Below are positions 1 to 6,749 of a DNA stretch of 9,324 bases, one piece after another. Below the pieces are notes generated by a model, which was given only the letters and a program-made list of their open reading frames with translations, searched no databases and had not been told where the DNA came from. Origin of the DNA: Clostridia bacterium (GTDB lineage Bacteria; Bacillota; Clostridia; Christensenellales; Aristaeellaceae); NCBI GenBank assembly GCA_024404275.1, contig JAKSQG010000061.1, positions 1-9,324 of the forward strand, written 5' to 3'. A program made the translations under genes and the position numbers. Positions within the stretch are counted from its first letter, which is position 1. Each line of letters begins with the position of its first letter.

Positions 1-138
1 AAGGAGGTCCCCGGTATTCTTGCGGACGGTGCCTTTGCCGGCACGGCGGAGGGACAGATTATTGTTTCCAGAACGGAAAAGAGGCTGGCCCTGCTGCTGC
101 CGCCCAAAGTGAAGCATGTGCTGCCCAGAAAAGCATAA
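1..138 (+). CDS. C-terminal end of an unrecognised protein (5' truncated by window edge)
   Basis: An open frame enters from the left edge in phase 1 and ends at TAA 136-138, giving 45 residues that begin KEVPGILADG and end HVLPRKA. Codon choice (GCC, CTG, GTG, AAG) matches the neighbouring genes, so it reads as real coding sequence. The tail is basic with a short hydrophobic run (LALLLPP). I see no catalytic motif, membrane segment or family signature in so short a piece and assign no function. It is on the same strand as the oxidoreductase 121 bp downstream, with no convincing terminator between them, so co-transcription is possible. Confidence 0.6.
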   Translation, partial: KEVPGILADGAFAGTAEGQIIVSRTEKRLALLLPPKVKHVLPRKA

Positions 139-215
139 CAGATAAAAATCGCGTATGACCATCACGTTGGCACCACCGGAAGCGGTGCGTTACGGCTTCG
201 GAATCCGATGAATGC

Positions 216-232
216 AAGCAGGTTACCTGCTT
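216..232. promoter_or_regulatory. 17-bp perfect odd palindrome, operator candidate upstream of the oxidoreductase
   Basis: Two 8-base arms, AAGCAGGT (216-223) and ACCTGCTT (225-232), are exact reverse complements around a single central T at 224. The site ends 14 bases before the Shine-Dalgarno of the gene starting at 260. A one-base loop is too tight for an RNA hairpin, so binding by a dimeric regulator is more likely than attenuation. I cannot name the regulator family, and no clear -35/-10 pair was found beside it. Confidence 0.35.
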
Positions 233-246
233 TGATGATATTTTTT

Positions 247-252
247 AGGAGG
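247..252 (+). promoter_or_regulatory. Ribosome binding site of the Gfo/Idh/MocA gene
   Basis: A perfect AGGAGG lies seven bases before ATG 260. It fixes the start despite the roughly 25-residue lead before the Rossmann fold. Confidence 0.85.
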
Positions 253-259
253 AATAACC

Positions 260-1429
260 ATGAAAAAGGGCGACGCGGTACTTGGAAAATTCCGTCAGGA
301 TGACGACCAGAAACGTGATTACAGCGGCAAAAAGATCAGAGTGGGCATTATCGGCACGGGCTGGATCGCAGAAGCTCATATTGAGCAGTACAAAAAGTTC
401 CCCGATGTGGAACTGGTGGCCATGGCGGACCTGATCCCCGGCAAGCCGCAGGCTTTCTGCGAGAAGATGGGTGTGGATTACAGCAATATCCATTTTTATC
501 CCGATCATCAGAGCATGCTGGACAATGAACAGCTGGATGCCGTGAGCGTGTGCACCTATAATGCCACCCATGCTGAATGCACCATTGCCGCCCTGAAGGC
601 GGGTGTGAACGTACTGCTGGAAAAACCCTTTACCGTGACGCTGGACGAGGCTGTGGCGGTGATGAAGGCGGAAAAGGAAAGCGGCAAGCTGCTGAGCCTG
701 GGCTTCCAGCCCCGCATGGACCCCAACATGCAGCAGATCAAAAAGATCGTCGAAAGCGGCGTGCTGGGTGAGATCTATTACATTCAGACGGGCGGCGGCC
801 GCAGACGCGGCATCCCCAACAGCACCTTTATTGAAAAGTCCACCGCCGGTGTGGGCGCTCTGGGCGATATCGGCTGCTACAGCCTGGACATGGTGCTCAA
901 TGCCATCGGTTATCCCAAGCCCCTGACGGTGACGGGCTATACCAGCAATTTCTTTGGCACCAACCCCGCCATTCAGTATGCGGATAAGAACCATACGGCG
1001 GAAGAGAACGCCGCCCGCTTCAGCGTGGATGATTTTGCGGCAGCTTTCATCCGTCTTGAAGGCGGCATCATCCTGGATTTCCGTATTGCCTGGGCAATGC
1101 ACCTGGATACCTCCGGCGATACCATTATCATGGGCAAGAAGGGCTCCCTGCGCATTCCCTCCACCGAGTGCTGGAACGGCACGGTGGGCGGCCCCATGAC
1201 GCTGTACAGCGATATTGCGGGCGTGCTTACGCAGACCGAGATCCCCATCATTCCCTGCGACCAGAGTTTGTTTGAGATGAAGGTGCGCTCCTTCCTGGAT
1301 GCGGTGTACGACGGCGCCCCCGCGCCCGTGCCCTCCAGCCAGATTTTGTACAATCAGGCGATCATCGACGGCATCGTCAAATCCGCCGAGGCGGGATGCG
1401 AGATCAAGATCGAGATCCCCGAGATCTGA
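260..1429 (+). CDS. Gfo/Idh/MocA family NAD(P)-dependent oxidoreductase
   Basis: A predicted cytoplasmic dehydrogenase of 389 residues, within the family's usual 330-400. The N-terminal Rossmann domain starts after a charged lead of about 25 residues: strand KIRVGIIG is followed by the dinucleotide loop GTGWIA (32-37), and the family signature EKP is at 121-123, whose Lys is the expected catalytic lysine. The C-terminal domain carries the second signature GALGDIGCYSLD (199-210), with Asp203 and with Tyr207 where many members have the catalytic His. Members oxidise or reduce hydroxyl groups on sugars, inositols and related polyols; the substrate cannot be read from sequence. The start is set by AGGAGG at 247-252. 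The gene stands alone between a palindrome and a strong terminator, directly upstream of a carbohydrate operon, so a sugar substrate is a reasonable inference. No signal peptide is seen. Confidence 0.92.
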   Translation: MKKGDAVLGKFRQDDDQKRDYSGKKIRVGIIGTGWIAEAHIEQYKKFPDVELVAMADLIPGKPQAFCEKMGVDYSNIHFYPDHQSMLDNEQLDAVSVCTYNATHAECTIAALKAGVNVLLEKPFTVTLDEAVAVMKAEKESGKLLSLGFQPRMDPNMQQIKKIVESGVLGEIYYIQTGGGRRRGIPNSTFIEKSTAGVGALGDIGCYSLDMVLNAIGYPKPLTVTGYTSNFFGTNPAIQYADKNHTAEENAARFSVDDFAAAFIRLEGGIILDFRIAWAMHLDTSGDTIIMGKKGSLRIPSTECWNGTVGGPMTLYSDIAGVLTQTEIPIIPCDQSLFEMKVRSFLDAVYDGAPAPVPSSQILYNQAIIDGIVKSAEAGCEIKIEIPEI

Positions 1430-1440
1430 CAATTTCCCTG

Positions 1441-1471
1441 GGACTTCCGGAAAAACCGGGAGTCCTTTTTT
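1441..1471 (+). terminator. Rho-independent terminator after the oxidoreductase
   Basis: A 10-bp stem, GGACTTCCGG (1441-1450) with CCGGGAGTCC (1456-1465) and one G-U pair, closes an AAAAA loop and runs straight into six T (1466-1471). It begins 12 bases after the TGA of the oxidoreductase and separates it from the next operon. Confidence 0.93.
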
Positions 1472-1483
1472 GATGGTTGGATG

Positions 1484-1512
1484 TTTCCTTTTTGATGCAA
1501 TTGGTGTATAAT
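1484..1512 (+). promoter_or_regulatory. Sigma-A-type promoter of the GH2-kinase-epimerase operon
   Basis: A perfect -10 hexamer, TATAAT, is at 1507-1512. The best -35 at a 17-bp spacer is TTTCCT (1484-1489), which matches TTGACA at only three positions. A weak -35 with an ideal -10 suggests help from an activator or another control. Transcription would start near 1519, giving a leader of about 90 bases. The pentamers TGCAA (1496-1500) and TTGCA (1515-1519) form an inverted repeat straddling the -10, and TGCAAT is also directly repeated at 1496 and 1516, two helical turns apart. Confidence 0.6.
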
Positions 1513-1542
1513 GGTTGCAATCCGACCGAAATGTCGGTGTTG

Positions 1543-1573
1543 GCTGCGGTCAGTCCCTTGCGGGAACCGCGGC
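1543..1573 (+). promoter_or_regulatory. Long hairpin in the 5' leader of the GH2 operon
   Basis: Arm GCTGCGGT (1543-1550) pairs with ACCGCGGC (1566-1573), with one wobble. Inside it TCCC (1554-1557) pairs with GGGA (1562-1565) around a TTGC loop, leaving only a CAG bulge (1551-1553). That makes about 12 bp of stem. No T-run follows, so it is not a terminator by itself. A smaller hairpin (ACCGA 1525-1529 with TCGGT 1534-1538) precedes it. The stem ends 23 bases before the Shine-Dalgarno at 1597-1602. It could stabilise the message, form part of a regulatory leader, or act as a DNA palindrome. Confidence 0.5.
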
Positions 1574-1607
1574 TCAAAAATGACAGGATATTGAACGGAG
1601 GATCGAT

Positions 1608-4241
1608 ATGAAATCCATTCCGAAACCCGAATTTCCCCGTCCGGAGCGGCAGCGTCATGACTGGCAGAATCTGAACGGCGAATGGGAATTTTGTCTTTTT
1701 TCCGAGGGAAACGAGAAAGCCGAGGCTGCGTTTGCTGCGGGTGAAAGAGATTATGACAGCCGCATTACGGTGCCGTTTAGCTGGGCGGCACCGCTTTCCG
1801 GGGTACAGAAGAATGAGCCCGGCATCGGCTGGTATCGCCGCGAAGCGGAGTTCGCTTTTGACGGCCGTGTGTTTTTGTGCTTCGGCGCGGTCGATTATGA
1901 CACCCTTGTGCTGATCAACGGTGAGGAAGCCGGCAGGCACACCGGCGGCTATGATTATTTTGAACTGGATGTTACCTCCTTGTGGAAAAAAGGGCGCAAC
2001 ACGATCGAGGTGCGCGCCGAGGATTACCGCCGCGAGGATCAACTGTATGGCAAGCAGGGCTACGGCGAGATTCAGGGCATCTGGCAGACGGTATGGCTGG
2101 AAGCCCGCCCTGAGGCTTACATTGACGATTTTACCATTGTGACCGAACTGGACGGCACGGTGGATATCGGCGTGGAAGCCGATGCCCCCGACGGTGCCGT
2201 GGTGACGGCGGTGTTTGACGGTGTGAGTGCTTCGGCGCAGGTGCAAAGCGGCATGGCAACCATCCGCCTGCAGTTTGACGCTCCCCGCCTGTGGAGCCCC
2301 GAGGACCCGCAGCTTTATGACGGAACGCTGACATTGGAATGGGACGGCGCGAAAGATACCGTGTCGACTTATTTCGGCATCCGTCAGATTGGACAGGCGT
2401 GCTTCAAGGACAATGATTATCCTTGGATCACGCTGAACGGCAAGCCCGTGTTTTTAAACGGCACGCTTGATCAGGCCTTCAATCCGCAGGGATATTTCAC
2501 TTATCCCGATGAGGATGAGATCATCCGCGAGGTGTGGCGTCTCAAGCGCATCGGTCTCAACATGGTGCGTATCCACATCAAGGCGGAGGAACCCCGCAAG
2601 CTGTACTGGATGGACCGCATGGGCATGCTGGTGATGGAGGATATTCCATGCTTCTGGGGAGAGCCAAACCGCAAGGCCAAGGAGGCTTATGAACGGGAAT
2701 GGCCGCGTATCCTGCGCCGTGACCGCAACCATCCCTCCACCTTTGCGTGGGTGATGTTCAATGAATCGTGGGGACTTTTGCACAAGGAAAACGGAAAGAA
2801 AATCTATCGCCCCGAAACGCAGAAATGGGTGAAGGATGTGTACCGCCGTGCCAAGGCGATGGACCCCACCCGTCTGGTGGAGGATAACTCCGCCTGCCGT
2901 TATGACCATGTGGAAAGCGATCTGAACACATGGCACTTCTACATGAACGGCTATGAGCAGATCAAAGCACATCTGGACGAAGTGACCGAAAGCACGCATC
3001 CCGGCTCCGAATTCAACTACATCGGCGGCAACAAACAAAGCGGCGCCCCGCTGATGAACAGCGAGTGCGGCCTGGTGTGGGGTGTGGATCACTCCGCGGG
3101 CGACAGTGATATCGCCTGGCATTATCACTATATGATCAATGAATTCCGCCTGCGGAACAAGCTGTGCGGCTTTGTGTTTACCGAATTCCATGATGTGGTG
3201 AATGAGTTCAATGGCTATTATCGCATCGACGGCGAGGAAAAGGACTTTGGTTATGAGGATTACTGCCGCGGCATGACGTTGCGTGACCTGCATGCCGCCG
3301 ATATGGTGCTGACCGATTGCCCGCCCATCCGCAACACCGCGGCGGGGGAAGAGGTGGAGATCCCGCTGTATATCTCCAGCTATTCGGACGAATTGCACCA
3401 TGACTGCTGCAGTGTGCGCTGGGAGCTGTGGCATAACGGATTGGAAGGACGGGTGACGGACGGTGAGGGCACGCTGCCCATCGACCGCATCCGCTACGGC
3501 GTGAGCCTGATTGGTGTGCTCAATGTGACCATGCCCAGAGAGAATGCTGCCGAGGTGCTCTCCCTCTATCTGCAGAATGAAGAGGGCGAAGTGGTCAGCC
3601 GCAACTTTGTGACCTTCAATGTGCGTGCGGAACTGCCGGAGAACAGCATTGAAATTCCCGTAGGCGCCGGCAAGGCGGAGGGCTTCAGCAACGTTTGGCA
3701 GGCTATGGAGGGTGAAAAGCTGTGCCTTGGCGGCGAGGGGACGGTGTCGTACCGCGTATCCCTGCCCAAGGACCTGAATGCGAATGGCATGACGCTGTAC
3801 ATGGAGCTTTCCTCCAAGCGTGTATTGGCCAAGGACCGCATGATTCTTGGCAAAAAAGAGCAGGATCACGCCTTCATGCGCGGGTATCTGGTGGACCGGG
3901 GTGCCTTTGACAACTCCTATTGGATGACGGATGAATCGCGTCTTCCCTCCACCGTGGAGGTCTGGGTGGGTGAAGAAAAGATCTCTACCCTGCAATTGGA
4001 GAACGACTGGGCGGATGCCCGCGGCATGCTCAGCTGGAACCGTCAGAGCAAGGTGCGGCATCTGGACGAGGCCGGCTCCTACGGTGAGGAAAAGCGGGTG
4101 CGCATTCCCGGACGGCTGCTGCGGGATATTCAGCGCGAAGGTGAGCTGATGTTCTCGCTGCGGGTGAAGGGAAATGGTCTGGCACTGTATGGACGTGAGT
4201 GCGGACGCTATGCTCACGGTCTGCTGCTGGTAATGGAATAA
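1608..4241 (+). CDS. Glycoside hydrolase family 2 protein (beta-galactosidase/beta-glucuronidase-like)
   Basis: An 877-residue enzyme that should hydrolyse a beta-linked glycoside with retention. The N-terminal jelly-roll sugar-binding domain spans about 1-170 (DWQNLNGEWEF near 18-28, and GIGWYRREAEF at 72-82, a typical GH2 stretch). An immunoglobulin-like domain covers about 170-262, and the TIM barrel starts near WITLNGKPVFLNG (273-285). The barrel holds RIKRIG-like helices, NMVRIH (318-323), the acid/base motif FNES with Glu386, and a probable nucleophile Glu486 in NSECG. Residues after about 580 form additional beta-rich domains. There is no signal peptide, so it likely acts inside the cell on imported oligosaccharides. 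The start is supported by GGAGGA (1597-1602). It is first in an operon with the kinase three bases downstream. The exact sugar specificity is unknown. Confidence 0.93.
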   Translation: MKSIPKPEFPRPERQRHDWQNLNGEWEFCLFSEGNEKAEAAFAAGERDYDSRITVPFSWAAPLSGVQKNEPGIGWYRREAEFAFDGRVFLCFGAVDYDTLVLINGEEAGRHTGGYDYFELDVTSLWKKGRNTIEVRAEDYRREDQLYGKQGYGEIQGIWQTVWLEARPEAYIDDFTIVTELDGTVDIGVEADAPDGAVVTAVFDGVSASAQVQSGMATIRLQFDAPRLWSPEDPQLYDGTLTLEWDGAKDTVSTYFGIRQIGQACFKDNDYPWITLNGKPVFLNGTLDQAFNPQGYFTYPDEDEIIREVWRLKRIGLNMVRIHIKAEEPRKLYWMDRMGMLVMEDIPCFWGEPNRKAKEAYEREWPRILRRDRNHPSTFAWVMFNESWGLLHKENGKKIYRPETQKWVKDVYRRAKAMDPTRLVEDNSACRYDHVESDLNTWHFYMNGYEQIKAHLDEVTESTHPGSEFNYIGGNKQSGAPLMNSECGLVWGVDHSAGDSDIAWHYHYMINEFRLRNKLCGFVFTEFHDVVNEFNGYYRIDGEEKDFGYEDYCRGMTLRDLHAADMVLTDCPPIRNTAAGEEVEIPLYISSYSDELHHDCCSVRWELWHNGLEGRVTDGEGTLPIDRIRYGVSLIGVLNVTMPRENAAEVLSLYLQNEEGEVVSRNFVTFNVRAELPENSIEIPVGAGKAEGFSNVWQAMEGEKLCLGGEGTVSYRVSLPKDLNANGMTLYMELSSKRVLAKDRMILGKKEQDHAFMRGYLVDRGAFDNSYWMTDESRLPSTVEVWVGEEKISTLQLENDWADARGMLSWNRQSKVRHLDEAGSYGEEKRVRIPGRLLRDIQREGELMFSLRVKGNGLALYGRECGRYAHGLLLVME

Positions 4242-4244
4242 AAT

Positions 4245-4880
4245 ATGCAAAGGGAGGCGGAAGCCACGGACCTGCAGGAACTGTATTTTATCGGCGGCGT
4301 TCCCTGCTGCGGCAAAACGACCGCGGCACAGGCATTGTGTGCCGGAACGGGCTTTTTGGCCTTCTCCTTTGACCGCAATATGGAGCGGTATACGCATATG
4401 GGCATGCTGGACGGCGATGAGCTGCTGCGCTCGGCGGCGCTGGGCGAAAGCGGCGGGGACCCGCTGGCAGACCCGCAGAAAAACTGTGATCTGTCGTTGG
4501 AACTGTACCGGCACATGTTTCCCTATGCCTTGAAAGAAGCGCGGGAGATGGGGAACAAGGTCATCGCGGAAGGCGCCGGCTTTTTGCCGGATGAGCTGCA
4601 CAGGATCGGCATTGATAACAGTCACTGCGTGTTTCTGGTGCCTTCGGATGCTTTTCAACGTGACCGTTACCGCCAAAGGGAATGGGTGAAGCAGCTGCTG
4701 GAACATGTTTAGGAGCCGGAAAAGGTATTTGACCTGTGGATGCAGAAAAACGCCTTGCTGGCGGAGGAAATCCGCCGTCAGTGCGCACAGCATCACTACC
4801 GGTGCCTCACGACCGACGACTTTGCGACAAGAAGCAATACATTGACGGAGATCAAACTGATCTTCGGATGGAGGAGATAA
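4245..4880 (+). CDS. Small P-loop kinase/ATPase with an in-frame TAG at codon 156 (full length by read-through)
   Basis: A P-loop NTPase of the small kinase or zeta-toxin type; the phosphorylated substrate is unknown. The first 155 residues carry strand ELYFIGG and Walker A GVPCCGKTT (18-26), a segment NKVIAEGAGFLPDELHRIGID (109-129), and a lid-like basic stretch RDRYRQREW. Codon 156 is TAG (4710-4712). The same frame then runs 55 more codons (EPEKVFDLWMQKNALLAEEI and onward) to TAA 4878-4880. From memory, related Firmicutes proteins have a WMERD-like helix and a final strand exactly here, so the tail looks native. With the tail the protein is 211 residues and ends two bases before the epimerase ATG; without it the operon would carry an odd 170-bp gap. 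The start at 4245 lacks a good ribosome binding site and probably relies on coupling to the GH2 stop. Its place beside a sugar epimerase hints at a sugar or polyol substrate, but that is only inference. If UAG is a true stop here, this is a truncated gene. Confidence 0.78.
4710..4712 (+). other. In-frame TAG inside the P-loop kinase gene
   Basis: The TAG falls between LLEHV and EPEKVFDLWM in an otherwise intact frame. The preceding codon is GTT and the following base is G. CAG to TAG or GAG to TAG would each be one substitution. The position lies in a variable surface turn, so Gln or Glu would be tolerated, but the site itself does not reveal the amino acid. Confidence 0.85.
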
Positions 4881-4882
4881 AA

Positions 4883-5545
4883 ATGAGCAAAATATCGGCA
4901 TCCATGATGTGCGCGCATCTGGATTCCCTGACGGAAACGCTGAAGCTTTTTGAAGAGGAAAACATTGAATATCTGCATTTGGACATTATGGACGGGCATT
5001 TTGTGCCCAACCTGATGCTGGGCACCGATTATGTCAGCCAGATGCGGGAGATGAGCCGGATTCCGCTGGACATCCACCTGATGATCACCGAACCCGAGAA
5101 GAAACTGCAGTGGTTTACCCCGCAGCCCGGTGATATCTTCAGCGTGCATTATGAAAGCACACAGCATTTTGCCGAGGCACTGAAAATGGTGCGTGACGCA
5201 GGCGCAAAAGCCTTTGCCGCCATCAATCCGCCCACGCCTGTCAGCGTGCTGGAGCCTGTGATCGATCTGCTGGACGGCGTACTGGTGATGACGGTCAACC
5301 CCGGCTTTGCGGGGCAGAAGGCTGTGCCCGAGACCATTGAAAAGATTGCTGTGACGAGGGCTTTTCTGGCATCGCACGGCAAGGGCGACCTGCCCATTGA
5401 GGTGGACGGCAACTGCAGCATGACCATGTCGCCCCTGATGCGGCAGAAGGGTGCCGATATTTTTGTGACCGGTACCTCGGGCGTGTTTACCAAAGCGATG
5501 CCCATGCGGGAGGCGATTCACCGCTATCGGGAGTGCATTGAATAA
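4883..5545 (+). CDS. Ribulose-phosphate 3-epimerase family protein, AlsE-like (D-allulose-6-phosphate 3-epimerase candidate)
   Basis: A 220-residue TIM-barrel epimerase that would interconvert ketose phosphates at C3, using a metal and two aspartates, in the cytoplasm. Metal and catalytic residues are all visible: His32 and Asp34 in HLDIMDGHFVPN, His65 in DIHLMI, and Asp175 in IEVDGNCS; GFAGQ (141-145) is the phosphate-side loop. Several features match E. coli AlsE better than housekeeping Rpe as I recall them: MC near residue 9, DGxC in place of DGG, and GTSGVF (197-202) in place of GSAIF. Allulose-6-phosphate or a related ketose phosphate is therefore the better guess. The frame is open upstream to an ATG at 4736, but ATG 4883 has GGAGGAG (4870-4876) at ideal spacing and begins exactly at the family's first strand. 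That binding site lies inside the last codons of the kinase gene, so the two are translationally coupled. Confidence 0.9.
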   Translation: MSKISASMMCAHLDSLTETLKLFEEENIEYLHLDIMDGHFVPNLMLGTDYVSQMREMSRIPLDIHLMITEPEKKLQWFTPQPGDIFSVHYESTQHFAEALKMVRDAGAKAFAAINPPTPVSVLEPVIDLLDGVLVMTVNPGFAGQKAVPETIEKIAVTRAFLASHGKGDLPIEVDGNCSMTMSPLMRQKGADIFVTGTSGVFTKAMPMREAIHRYRECIE

Positions 5546-5561
5546 TTCAACAGGATATGCC

Positions 5562-5590
5562 AAAAACGTCGGGAAGTCCCGGCGTTTTTT
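5562..5590 (+). terminator. Rho-independent terminator of the GH2-kinase-epimerase operon
   Basis: A 12-bp stem (5562-5573 with 5578-5589, one G-U pair) around an AAGT loop ends in a run of six T (5585-5590) and begins 17 bases after the epimerase TAA. The matching A-run on the left arm means it could also work on the opposite strand, but no gene points toward it from the right. Confidence 0.93.
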
Positions 5591-5640
5591 GTATGCGCGG
5601 ACAGCGGACAGAAAACAGATATTCAGATAAATATTTGAAC

Positions 5641-5678
5641 AACATTCTTAAAATGTTCACTCGATTTTAAGGTATAAC
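5641..5678 (+). promoter_or_regulatory. Control region of the exporter operon: overlapping dyads and a possible promoter
   Basis: A good -10-like TATAAC is at 5673-5678. No -35 fits a 17-bp spacer; TTAAAA (5648-5653) sits at 19 bp. Two inverted repeats overlap here: AACATT (5641-5646) with AATGTT (5652-5657), and CTTAAAAT (5647-5654) with ATTTTAAG (5664-5671), both exact. The region is AT-rich in an otherwise GC-rich window. An over-long spacer plus a dyad recalls MerR-type control, but the dyad covers the -35 rather than sitting neatly within the spacer, so the regulator type is open. The rest of 5591-5744 shows nothing else I can name. Confidence 0.45.
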
Positions 5679-5730
5679 TAAGGTTTGTACGGTATTATTT
5701 ATTGGGTTCTTGTGACAAAAGAGGTAATGA

Positions 5731-5736
5731 AAGGAG
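5731..5736 (+). promoter_or_regulatory. Ribosome binding site deciding the MacA-like start
   Basis: AAGGAG lies eight bases before ATG 5745. The alternative upstream ATG 5685 has no such site and sits next to the presumed transcription start. Confidence 0.8.
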
Positions 5737-5744
5737 CTTTATCC

Positions 5745-6749
5745 ATGGAAACAGCCGGAAGCAATTTCCAGACTGAGGAAGCAAAAACAAAGAAAAAAGG
5801 CAAAAGAAAGCCCCGGCATATTTTCAGAAAGATCATTCTGACGCTGCTGATGCTGGCGATTCTCAGCGGGGTGGGATTATACCTTTACAATTCCCTGCGG
5901 GCGCAGTACACCGTCACCTATCAGGCCTATACGGCCTCAGTGGGCACCATTTCCAACGCACTGTCTTTTAACGGCACCCTGCAGGCTGTTCACAATGCCA
6001 GCTACACCGCCAACAACAAGGGAACGGTGCGTACGATTTATGCGCAGGCAGGTGACCAGGTGAAGGCTGGTGACAAGCTGCTGCGTCTGTCCAACGGTCA
6101 GGTGGTCGAAGCCGAATTTGACGGTGAAGTCAATGTGATGAACTTTGCCGAGGGCGACACGGTTGCAGCCGGCGATACGCTGTGCCAGGTGGTGGACTTT
6201 GTTCACATGAAGACGAGCATCCGTGTGGATGAATATGACATCAATGATGTGCATGTGGGAGATGCCGTGCGTGTGATCACCACCGCCAGCGAAAAGACCT
6301 TCAACACCACCATTGCCGCCATCAACCACACCTCCAGCTCCACCGGCAATGTGGCTTACTATACTGCGACCGCCTATGTGGATGTGGACAACGGCGTGTA
6401 TCCGGGCATGCAGGTGACTGTGACGCTGCCGCAGGCGGAAGCCGTCGATGTGGTGGTGCTTCGCATGGACGCCATCAGCTTTGATGAAAAGAACAGTGCA
6501 TTTGTGTATACCCGGGATGAGAACGGAGAAATGCAGAAGACCTACATCACCACGGGTGTGAGCAATGGCAGCTATACCGAAATCAAGTCCGGACTCAAAA
6601 GCGGCGATACTGTCTATGCTGAGGTGAAAACGGCAACAGGCAACGGCATTGCCAGCATGATGAGCGGCCTGTTCGGACAGACACGGTATGTGGGCGGCGG
6701 AAACAGCGGCTCGAGCAACCGCAATAATTACAGTGGTGGCAAGCGATGA
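5745..6749 (+). CDS. MacA-like membrane fusion/adaptor protein (HlyD/RND adaptor family)
   Basis: A 334-residue adaptor for the ABC exporter encoded next. A lysine-rich cytoplasmic tail (13-30) is followed by one membrane anchor (about 29-49) and an extracellular part. The two halves of a biotinyl-lipoyl domain are at about 90-115 (TVRTIYAQAGDQVKAGDKLLRL) and 120-150 (EFDGEVNVMNFAEGDTVAAG), joined directly with no long alpha-helical hairpin. That is expected where no TolC-like outer-membrane duct exists. Beta-barrel and membrane-proximal regions follow (about 155-295), then a Gly/Ser/Asn-rich tail (315-330). An in-frame ATG at 5685 would add 20 residues, but ATG 5745 with AAGGAG is the better start. 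The stop TGA overlaps the next ATG (ATGA at 6746-6749), so synthesis of adaptor and ATPase is coupled. The exported substrate is unknown. Confidence 0.88.
   Translation: METAGSNFQTEEAKTKKKGKRKPRHIFRKIILTLLMLAILSGVGLYLYNSLRAQYTVTYQAYTASVGTISNALSFNGTLQAVHNASYTANNKGTVRTIYAQAGDQVKAGDKLLRLSNGQVVEAEFDGEVNVMNFAEGDTVAAGDTLCQVVDFVHMKTSIRVDEYDINDVHVGDAVRVITTASEKTFNTTIAAINHTSSSTGNVAYYTATAYVDVDNGVYPGMQVTVTLPQAEAVDVVVLRMDAISFDEKNSAFVYTRDENGEMQKTYITTGVSNGSYTEIKSGLKSGDTVYAEVKTATGNGIASMMSGLFGQTRYVGGGNSGSSNRNNYSGGKR

Noticed and set aside
154..215. A terminator after the first partial gene (small CACCG/CGGTG hairpin near 170)
   Set aside because: The stem is only five pairs and is not followed by a T-run.
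245..1432. A 395-codon minus-strand frame opposite the oxidoreductase
   Set aside because: It is the same codon-aligned shadow effect. The + strand has an ideal ribosome binding site and dinucleotide and EKP motifs.
4710..4712. Pyrrolysine insertion as the preferred explanation
   Set aside because: Neither gene is a methylamine methyltransferase, and no pyl gene is visible. It stays a formal alternative, but Gln or Glu fits the permease position better.
4710..4882. Treating the region after the kinase TAG as intergenic
   Set aside because: It is open in frame to 4880, carries kinase-like sequence, and contains the epimerase ribosome binding site in its last codons.
4736..4882. A longer epimerase starting at ATG 4736
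   Set aside because: The extra 49 residues are the kinase tail read in another frame. ATG 4883 has GGAGGAG at the right distance and matches the family start.
2454..4901. An 815-codon open frame on the minus strand across the GH2 and kinase genes
   Set aside because: It is codon-aligned with the + strand genes and exists because they avoid TTA, CTA and TCA codons. Its His/Gln-rich translation has no recognisable domain, while the + strand has clear GH2 motifs.
5685..5744. A 20-residue N-terminal extension of the MacA-like adaptor
   Set aside because: It has no ribosome binding site and would place the start at the presumed transcription start; ATG 5745 has AAGGAG.
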